Shown here: one piece after another, positions 1-6,399 of the stretch
Layout: each line of letters starts with the position of its first letter
Position numbering within the stretch: the first letter of the stretch is position 1
Assembly: GCA_016764285.1 (NCBI GenBank)
Contig: JAESSC010000110.1
Coordinates: 1 to 6,399, forward strand
Length of the DNA: 6,399 bases
Direction: 5' to 3'
DNA from: Pelagibacteraceae bacterium
GTDB lineage: Bacteria > Pseudomonadota > Alphaproteobacteria > Pelagibacterales > Pelagibacteraceae
Translations under genes and position numbers: made by a program
Notes under the pieces: generated by a model
The model's input: the letters and a program-made list of their open reading frames with translations, nothing else
Databases searched by the model: none
What the model was told of the DNA's origin: nothing

Positions 1-2286
1 ATCTAAAATTAAGTATAATAATCTGATGCATGCCATTCGTTTGTTTGATTTCGTTTCATCGCAATAAAGAGTATCTTTTCTGATATCAAAATAAAATGCC
101 GATAAATCCAGTGAACAGAAATTTAATAATTCTCTGTAAAGTTTATGAAAATTATATTCTTTAAAGTATTTTTTAAAGTTACTATTTAAAATAAAAATTT
201 GATGTAGCATAAAACGTTCAAGTTCAGGCCACTTTTCAATTTCTTTTGAATTTGTATCAAAGTTGATTTTTTGATCCCGCAAATTACCCAACAAAAATCT
301 AAATGTATTTCTAATTTTTCTATAGGATTCAGCATGTTGTTCTAAAATTGAATAATCTAACCTTAAATCTTCAGAATAATCTGATGCAGCTACCCAGGCT
401 CTTAAGATATCAGCGCCATATTTTTTGAGTATATTTTCTGGTGCAATTATATTTCCTGTGGATTTTGACATCTTCAAACCCTTTCCATCTACAACGAAAC
501 CATGAGAAAGAATACTATTGAAAGGAGCTCTGCCTCTAGTACCACATGACTCTAATAAGGATGAATGAAACCACCCTCGATGTTGATCTGAACCTTCCAA
601 ATACATAGATGCGGGCCACGTCAAATCCTTCCTTTTTTCTAAAACAAAGCTATGAGTAGAACCACTATCAAACCAAACTTCGCAAATGTCGGTTGATTGA
701 ATATAGTCTTCTTTTTTATATTTTTTTCCTAAAAATTTTTGTGGATCGTCATTAAACCAACAATCAGCTCCTTCTTTTTCATATATTTTAGCAATGTTTT
801 CTATTACCTCAGGATCTCTTAAAGGTTTATTAGTTTCTTTTGATACAAATATAGGAAGTGGAACTCCCCATACTCTTTGTCTAGAAATACACCAATCTGG
901 CCTAGTTTCTATCATTGACCTAATTCGCTCTTTTCCTTTTGCTGGATAAAATGCGGTGTCATCAATTGCTTTGAGTGCTTTTTTTCTCAAATTATTTTTC
1001 TCCATAGAAATAAACCACTGCGGTGTAGCTCTATAAACCAAGGGAGCTTTTGATCTCCATGAGTGGGGAAAGCTATGTTGAAGTTTGCCATTTCCTAATA
1101 AACTTTTTGATGCTGATAGCTTATCAATAACAACAGAGTCCGCTTTAAAAATATGTATGCCTGAAAAAAAAGGTATTGCGTCTGAATATATGCCCGCATC
1201 ATTCATGGTATCAGGGGCTTTAAGTCCATGTTTTAAGCATAAATTATAATCATCCGGACCGTGGTTAGGGGCTGTATGAACCACTCCTGTTCCTTGCTCA
1301 AGTGTTACAAAATCTCCCTCCAACATTGGTACATCATAATTATAACCCAAATCTAGAAGCGGGTGTTGGCAAACAGTATTTTTAAAATCATTGCCATTAA
1401 ATTCTTTTAAAACTTTAAAATCTTTAAAGTTACATTCTTCAGAAACTGTTTTTATAAGTTCACTCGCAATTATTATATTTTTGTTTTGGAAGTATTTAGT
1501 ATCTTTGCCGATTTTAATAACTGAGTATTTAATTTTACTACTATATGCCAAAGCTCGATTTGCAGGAATTGTCCAAGGAGTGGTAGTCCAAATTATAACA
1601 TGACCACCTTTTAAAAAATCTTTTGTAGTATTTTTAATTTTAAAAGAAGTATAAATTATATCGGAGGTATGATCTTTATACTCCACCTCAGCGTCCGCTA
1701 ATGCTGTTTTTTCAACTGTTGACCAAAGAACAGGTTTAAAGCCTCTGTACAAACTTCCATCTAACAAAAATTTACCCAATTCTCTTACAATTTGCGCCTC
1801 AGCATCATAACTCATTGTAGAATAATAATTCTTCCAATCTCCTTTTACCCCCAACCTGCTAAATTCTTTAATATGAATATCAATCCACTTATTCGCAAAC
1901 TCCCTGCATTCTAATCTAAAGTTTTTTATGGGAACACTATCTTTATTTTTTTTATTTTTTTTATATTGCTCTTCAATTTTCCACTCTATAGGCAAACCGT
2001 GACAATCCCATCCCGGAACATAGACTGAATCCTTCCCATCCATCTGATGGAATTTCGTGACGATATCTTTAAGAATTTTATTGAGAGCTGTTCCCATATG
2101 AATATGACCATTAGCGTATGGAGGCCCATCATGTAACACGAACTTCTCTTTACCTTTTCTAGATTCTCTAAGTTTTTTAAATAAATCCATTTTTTCCCAA
2201 ATTTTTAGGATCTCTGGTTCCTTATTGGGTAAATTTGCCTTCATTGAAAATGAAGTTTTGGGTAAATTAATATCTTCTTTACTCAT
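1..2286 (-). CDS. ileS: Isoleucyl-tRNA synthetase, 3' end cut by window edge
   Basis: Class I aminoacyl-tRNA synthetase that charges tRNA-Ile with isoleucine in the cytoplasm and edits mischarged valine. I translated 762 codons without a stop from the ATG at 2286-2284 to base 1; the family is usually 900-950 residues, so the end of the anticodon-binding region and the C-terminal part are missing. Visible landmarks: the ATP-binding signature PPYANGHIHMGTALNKILKD (residues 55-74, HIGH motif as HMGT), GWDCHGLPIEWK (92-103), the CP1 editing domain with WTTTPWTIPAN (233-243) and VHTAPNHGPDDY (336-347), YLEGSDQHRGWFHSS (562-576) and the KMSKS loop (605-609). T234-T236, N243, H337 and D346 match the known editing-site residues by spacing. 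The start overlaps the ribF stop by one base (TGATG), and I see no clear Shine-Dalgarno site, which suggests translation coupled to ribF. Two A8 runs encode a Lys/Asn-rich stretch near residues 109-115. Confidence 0.97.
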   Translation of the reverse strand, partial: MSKEDINLPKTSFSMKANLPNKEPEILKIWEKMDLFKKLRESRKGKEKFVLHDGPPYANGHIHMGTALNKILKDIVTKFHQMDGKDSVYVPGWDCHGLPIEWKIEEQYKKNKKNKDSVPIKNFRLECREFANKWIDIHIKEFSRLGVKGDWKNYYSTMSYDAEAQIVRELGKFLLDGSLYRGFKPVLWSTVEKTALADAEVEYKDHTSDIIYTSFKIKNTTKDFLKGGHVIIWTTTPWTIPANRALAYSSKIKYSVIKIGKDTKYFQNKNIIIASELIKTVSEECNFKDFKVLKEFNGNDFKNTVCQHPLLDLGYNYDVPMLEGDFVTLEQGTGVVHTAPNHGPDDYNLCLKHGLKAPDTMNDAGIYSDAIPFFSGIHIFKADSVVIDKLSASKSLLGNGKLQHSFPHSWRSKAPLVYRATPQWFISMEKNNLRKKALKAIDDTAFYPAKGKERIRSMIETRPDWCISRQRVWGVPLPIFVSKETNKPLRDPEVIENIAKIYEKEGADCWFNDDPQKFLGKKYKKEDYIQSTDICEVWFDSGSTHSFVLEKRKDLTWPASMYLEGSDQHRGWFHSSLLESCGTRGRAPFNSILSHGFVVDGKGLKMSKSTGNIIAPENILKKYGADILRAWVAASDYSEDLRLDYSILEQHAESYRKIRNTFRFLLGNLRDQKINFDTNSKEIEKWPELERFMLHQIFILNSNFKKYFKEYNFHKLYRELLNFCSLDLSAFYFDIRKDTLYCDETKSNKRMACIRLLYLILD

Positions 2287-3221
2287 CAAGCTAACTTTGC
2301 TTTTAAACTTTTTTTTGCAAAAATTACATCTTTATTCATTTGCTTCATTAAACTAGTTGAATTCTTAAATTTTTGTTCTCCTCTTATAAATTTTATGAAA
2401 TAAACTCTTAATCTCTTTTTATATAGATTTTTTTTAATACCAAATATATTTACTTCAAGCATAATTTCTTTTCCACCAAATGTGGGTCTATATCCCAAGT
2501 AAGCAATACCATTCAAAATTTTCTTATTTTTACCTATTAAAACCTTAACAGCATAAATTCCAATTTTAGGTAGTATATAATTCTTAATATTAATATTACA
2601 CGTAGGATATCCCAACTTCTTGCCTAATTTTTTTCCCTTTTGAACTACACCTTCAATGAACCAAGTTCTTGATAGTAGGGTATTTGCTAAATCAAGATGT
2701 CCATTTTGTAAACTTTTTCTTATTTGGGTAGAAGAAACTACCTTTCCTTTATGTTTAAATGCCATAGTATTTACTAATCGGTAATCATATTTTTTGCTAA
2801 ACTTTTTTAGCAAACGTACATTACCTTTTCTTTTATTACCAAATTTAAAATTATTACTTACAAAAATTAGCCGTGGATTTATTTGTTTAAAAATAATATT
2901 TTTAATAAATTTTTCCGCAGTTATTTTTGAAAAAATTTTATTAAATTTAATATTCATTACAAAATCAACTCCATATTTTTCAAAAAGTTGAAATTTCTTA
3001 TTTTCAGAAACCAATCTACAATTTTTAATATTTCTATTAAAAAACATCACAGGTAATGGAGTAAATGTTAATACACCAAATTTAATTTTATTTTTTTTCG
3101 CGTATTTTTTTGCTTGTCTAAAAACTTTTTGGTGGCCTCTGTGAACACCATCAAAATTTCCTATGGCTATAGCAGAACCTCTATATTCTTTTGGAATGAT
3201 TGTATTTTTAAAAGTTCTCAT
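2286..3221 (-). CDS. ribF: Bifunctional riboflavin kinase/FAD synthetase
   Basis: Makes FMN from riboflavin and ATP, then FAD from FMN and ATP, in the cytoplasm. At 311 residues it has normal family length. The N-terminal FMN adenylyltransferase module shows GNFDGVHRGH (21-30, the nucleotidyltransferase HxGH-type motif) and SSTQIRKSL (163-171). The C-terminal riboflavin kinase module shows GYPTCNI (204-210), GIYAVKV (221-227), YRPTF (244-248) and LEVNIF (255-260), where E256 fits the catalytic base. It lies in the middle of the minus-strand operon: 3 bp after the HAD gene and sharing one base with the ileS start. Oddities: the usual FxPHP segment reads FTPLP (53-57), and the protein is extraordinarily basic. 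By my count it has about 55 Lys and 16 Arg against 13 Asp plus Glu. All diagnostic motifs are intact, so I expect a working enzyme. Confidence 0.96.
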   Translation of the reverse strand: MRTFKNTIIPKEYRGSAIAIGNFDGVHRGHQKVFRQAKKYAKKNKIKFGVLTFTPLPVMFFNRNIKNCRLVSENKKFQLFEKYGVDFVMNIKFNKIFSKITAEKFIKNIIFKQINPRLIFVSNNFKFGNKRKGNVRLLKKFSKKYDYRLVNTMAFKHKGKVVSSTQIRKSLQNGHLDLANTLLSRTWFIEGVVQKGKKLGKKLGYPTCNINIKNYILPKIGIYAVKVLIGKNKKILNGIAYLGYRPTFGGKEIMLEVNIFGIKKNLYKKRLRVYFIKFIRGEQKFKNSTSLMKQMNKDVIFAKKSLKAKLA

Positions 3222-3224
3222 ATT

Positions 3225-4043
3225 TTACCAAGTTAGTTTTTTCTGATAATAATCAGTTTTAATTTTGTATTGTTCTAAAATTTTATCATATTTGTCTACT
3301 GACAAATTTAAAAATTCATCTTTATGAACTCCCCCAGTTATAAACAATGAATCATATTTCATATTGTTAGCTCCTCTAATATCCGTGCGAACATTGTCCC
3401 CAATAACAAGAACAGTTTCATTTTTTTTTATACAAAAATTATAAATTGCTGGATAGGGCTTACCAAAATAGACTACTTTTCCGCCCAATTCCTCGAAAAT
3501 TGCAGCCAATGTACCTGCGCAGTATTCTTTGCTAGAACCATGATGAACTATCAAGTCTGGATTAGTACAAACCATCTTCAGTTGAATATTTTTTTTTAAA
3601 AGATCTTTATAAAAGTCTAATGAATCTTCTTTATCCTCAAAAAATCCTGTACATAAAATAAAATCGGACTCTTCTAAACTTCTTTTATTTTTTTCAAATC
3701 CCTTGAACAAGTCATTATCTCTTTTAGGGCCAAGGTGATAAAATTTTTCTCCATAAATATTTTTTTCCAAACTCTTTAAAGCAGCTTCTCCAGAAGTAAA
3801 AACAGTTTTAACAAAAATTTTATCCATTTTTAAATTTAATAAAAATTTTTCCACATTTTTTGAAGGCCTTGGCGCATTGGACAATAAAACAAACCTTTTG
3901 TTTAATCTGTTTAAGTTTTCTAAAACTTCGATCGCTCCAGGATAAAGTTGTATTCCATTGTGGACAACCCCCCATAGATCTATAAAAAAAACATCATATT
4001 TATGATAAATTCCACTCAATCCTTTAATTGTTTTTTTTGTCAT
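3225..4043 (-). CDS. HAD-superfamily class IIA hydrolase (TIGR01459-like)
   Basis: Predicted phosphatase-like protein of the HAD superfamily, NagD/class IIA type; the substrate is unknown. Numbered from the ATG at 4043-4041 (272 residues): motif I is DLWGVVHNG (22-30, nucleophile D22), motif II is LLSNAP (S55), motif III is GKPYPAIYN (K195), and motif IV is GDNVRTDIRGA (D216, D221). A cap region lies between motifs II and III and includes CTNPDLIVHHG (159-169). Motif I has Trp24 where most HAD phosphatases carry the general acid/base Asp. As I recall, this D-x-W-G-V form is typical of the alphaproteobacterial TIGR01459 group. A TTG start at 4052 would add three residues (MAN); I prefer the ATG because neither has a strong Shine-Dalgarno site and the TTG codon is the rarer choice. 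It is first in the operon with ribF and ileS and divergent from groES. An A9 run lies inside the gene (3421-3429). Confidence 0.9.
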   Translation of the reverse strand: MTKKTIKGLSGIYHKYDVFFIDLWGVVHNGIQLYPGAIEVLENLNRLNKRFVLLSNAPRPSKNVEKFLLNLKMDKIFVKTVFTSGEAALKSLEKNIYGEKFYHLGPKRDNDLFKGFEKNKRSLEESDFILCTGFFEDKEDSLDFYKDLLKKNIQLKMVCTNPDLIVHHGSSKEYCAGTLAAIFEELGGKVVYFGKPYPAIYNFCIKKNETVLVIGDNVRTDIRGANNMKYDSLFITGGVHKDEFLNLSVDKYDKILEQYKIKTDYYQKKLTW

Positions 4044-4118
4044 GTTTGCCAAGTAAGATCAAAAAATACACCATTTTGGCTGATTTTTCGTTATAATTTA
4101 AGAAATTTTTTAAGTGGG

Positions 4119-4146
4119 CTTGAAATTTTAAAACTCATATCTATAT
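4119..4146 (+). promoter_or_regulatory. Candidate sigma-32 (RpoH) heat-shock promoter of groES-groEL
   Basis: CTTGAA at 4119-4124 matches the RpoH -35 box. After 16 bp, CTATAT at 4141-4146 resembles the alphaproteobacterial RpoH -10 box, usually written CYTATnT. It lies about 35 bp upstream of the groES start codon, which would give a short leader. The gene class (chaperonin), the position and both boxes agree. A short inverted repeat, ATATC-TATAT-GATAT (4137-4151), overlaps the -10 and may be chance. No transcript start has been seen; this is a motif call by eye. Confidence 0.6.
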
Positions 4147-4165
4147 GATATCTCACTAGCAAAAT

Positions 4166-4171
4166 AAGGAG
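4166..4171 (+). promoter_or_regulatory. Ribosome binding site of groES
   Basis: AAGGAG, a strong Shine-Dalgarno sequence, ends 10 bases before the ATG at 4182. The spacing is slightly long but workable. It stands out against the poor or absent Shine-Dalgarno sites in the minus-strand operon and supports this start codon. Confidence 0.85.
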
Positions 4172-4181
4172 TACATTTAAT

Positions 4182-4478
4182 ATGAAATTTAGACCTTTAC
4201 ATGATCGTGTTTTAATTGAAATTTCAGATGGTGAAGAAAAAACCTCAGGTGGAATAATTATACCAGATACAGCAAAAGAAAAACCTCAAGAAGGAGAAGT
4301 TGTGGCAGTAGGATCAGGCGCGAGAACAGAAGATGGAAAAATCACACCTATGGATGTCAAAGTGGGAGATATAGTTCTTTTTGGGAAATGGTCTGGTACT
4401 GAAGTAAAAATTGATAGTAAAGAATATAGCATAATGAAAGAATCAGACATTATGGGAATTTCAAAAAGCAAAAAGTAA
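4182..4478 (+). CDS. groES: Co-chaperonin GroES (Hsp10)
   Basis: Heptameric lid of the GroEL chaperonin; it caps the folding chamber in the cytoplasm in an ATP-dependent cycle. The 98-residue length is typical. The N-terminal [11 protein letters not shown] (3-13) is the usual GroES opening. The mobile loop that contacts GroEL follows at roughly 16-35, with the hydrophobic anchor GGIIIP (23-28). GEVVAVGSG (38-46), [19 protein letters not shown] and the C-terminal ESDIMGI are all standard for alphaproteobacterial GroES. It is the first gene of a two-gene operon, with groEL starting 17 bases after the stop. It is probably heat-shock controlled through the upstream sigma-32-like promoter. Nothing in the sequence looks damaged or unusual. 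Confidence 0.98.
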   Translation: MKFRPLHDRVLIEISDGEEKTSGGIIIPDTAKEKPQEGEVVAVGSGARTEDGKITPMDVKVGDIVLFGKWSGTEVKIDSKEYSIMKESDIMGISKSKK

Positions 4479-4481
4479 ATT

Positions 4482-4487
4482 AAGGAG
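4482..4487 (+). promoter_or_regulatory. Ribosome binding site of groEL
   Basis: AAGGAG lies in the 16-bp gap after the groES stop, with 7 bases before the groEL ATG at 4495. This is ideal spacing and fixes the start codon. Confidence 0.9.
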
Positions 4488-4491
4488 ATAG

Positions 4492-6153
<1,662 letters not shown>

Positions 6154-6177
6154 TCATTCTTACTCAAAACAAAATTC

Positions 6178-6209
6178 AAAAAGGGCAGTGTTTACTGCCC
6201 TTTTTTTTT
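6178..6209 (+). terminator. Rho-independent terminator of groES-groEL
   Basis: GGGCAGT (6183-6189) and ACTGCCC (6194-6200) form a perfect 7-bp GC-rich stem with a GTTT loop, followed by nine T (6201-6209). Five A upstream (6178-6182) can pair with the T run, so the element might also work, less well, on the minus strand. It starts 24 bases after the groEL stop. Confidence 0.95.
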
Positions 6210-6225
6210 ATCTGTCGTAAAAATC

Positions 6226-6261
6226 TGCAATGAAGTTTGCAATGAATGTTCAATGAACTTT
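6226..6261 (+). repeat. Three imperfect ~12-bp direct repeats (CAATGAA core)
   Basis: CAATGAA occurs at 6228, 6240 and 6251, in units that read TGCAATGAAGTT, TGCAATGAATGT and TCAATGAACTTT. The last copy sits in the 11-bp palindrome GTTCA-A-TGAAC (6248-6258). The 12 and 11 bp spacing is close to one helical turn, so the copies would face the same side of the DNA. The repeats are seen directly; any binding function is speculation. Confidence 0.6.
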
Positions 6262-6270
6262 TAAGACGGT

Positions 6271-6289
6271 TAGAGATAGTTTTTCTCTA
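6271..6289. other. Small inverted repeat / hairpin
   Basis: TAGAGA (6271-6276) and TCTCTA (6284-6289) can form a 6-bp stem with a 7-base loop. GGT (6268-6270) and ACC (6296-6298) could extend it past a one-sided bulge. No T run follows directly, so it is not a convincing terminator. It could be part of a small RNA or simply chance in AT-rich DNA. Confidence 0.35.
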
Positions 6290-6399
6290 CTGCAAACCTG
6301 TTTTATCTAATTTATCCTTCTGCTCTTTCTTGCTTTTTACGTTTAGTTAAAATCTCCCAATATCATATTTCCTTCATTATTCGGGCACAAAACCGAAAA

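Larger units (their letters stand above)
4044..4181. promoter_or_regulatory. Divergent intergenic region between HAD-ribF-ileS and groES-groEL
   Basis: This stretch of about 140 bp must carry the start signals for both operons. On the plus strand it holds the heat-shock promoter candidate listed separately and the groES ribosome binding site. A TATAAT hexamer at 4092-4097 could be a housekeeping -10 box for groES, but I see no good -35 box at 16-18 bp. On the minus strand the same spot reads TATAAC (4095-4090), a possible -10 for the HAD operon, again without a clear -35. There is no CIRCE inverted repeat (TTAGCACTC-N9-GAGTGCTAA). The regulatory role rests on the gene layout; the individual boxes are weak. 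Confidence 0.6.
6210..6399. other. Intergenic region after groEL, no convincing gene
   Basis: I read all six frames from the terminator to the window edge and found no supported gene. The only open stretch touching the edge is 18 minus-strand codons (6399-6343, ending in TAA), too short to judge. The first half holds CAATGAA repeats and a small hairpin, listed separately. At the far right, TTCGG (6380-6384) and CCGAA (6393-6397) could form a weak 5-bp stem. The region may be a spacer, part of a small RNA, or the end of a convergent gene. Confidence 0.6.

Noticed and set aside
1391..1603. 70-codon plus-strand open frame
   Set aside because: It lies antisense inside ileS, whose motifs are clear in the minus frame; the translation is low-complexity and has no recognisable domain.
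2794..2991. 65-codon plus-strand open frame
   Set aside because: Antisense to ribF; its Leu/Phe/Ile-rich product is the mirror of a Lys-rich coding sequence.
4092..4097. TATAAT as a firm sigma-70 promoter for groES
   Set aside because: No acceptable -35 box at the right distance; kept only as a weak possibility in the intergenic entry.
4131..4175. CIRCE operator upstream of groES
   Set aside because: Searched for TTAGCACTC-N9-GAGTGCTAA; only a fragment resembling CACTAGC is present and no matching arm.
6271..6310. Second terminator or tRNA-like structure after groEL
   Set aside because: The 6-bp stem is AT-rich and not followed by an uninterrupted T run, and no cloverleaf can be drawn.
6322..6387. 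Minus-strand stretch reading MKEI-stop-YWEILTKRKKQERAEG
   Set aside because: It would need an in-frame TGA read as Trp. ribF in this window ends in TGA with ileS starting at once, so there is no reason to suspect recoding; most likely chance.

Overview
This window looks like ordinary core chromosome from a small, AT-rich genome, most likely a marine alphaproteobacterium of the SAR11 (Pelagibacterales) type. Three things point that way. All five proteins have alphaproteobacterial-style sequences. The base composition is strongly AT-biased, with Lys, Asn and Ile codons dominating, above all in ribF. The genes are very tightly packed. The taxon is inferred from sequence style, not from a database search; another AT-rich alphaproteobacterial lineage would also fit.

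The left two thirds (1-4043) is a minus-strand operon read from right to left: a HAD-superfamily class IIA hydrolase, then ribF (riboflavin kinase/FAD synthetase), then ileS (isoleucyl-tRNA synthetase). The gaps are 3 bp and a one-base TGATG overlap. ileS runs off the left edge, so only its first 762 codons are here. They contain the Rossmann catalytic core, the editing domain and the start of the anticodon-binding region.

A divergent intergenic region of about 140 bp (4044-4181) separates this operon from the plus-strand groES-groEL chaperonin operon (4182-6153). It holds a good candidate heat-shock (sigma-32/RpoH) promoter, and I see no CIRCE operator. Both chaperonin genes have clear Shine-Dalgarno sites, and the operon ends at a textbook rho-independent terminator (6178-6209).

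The last 190 bases (6210-6399) contain no convincing gene. They do hold a cluster of three CAATGAA repeats spaced 12 and 11 bp, an 11-bp palindrome, and a small hairpin. This is the only part of the window whose content the recognised genes do not explain. I found no mobile element, CRISPR array, tRNA or rRNA gene, and no evidence of a new multi-gene system. The remaining points of interest are modest: an extremely basic RibF, a variant HIGH motif in IleRS, and a HAD protein lacking the usual second catalytic aspartate.
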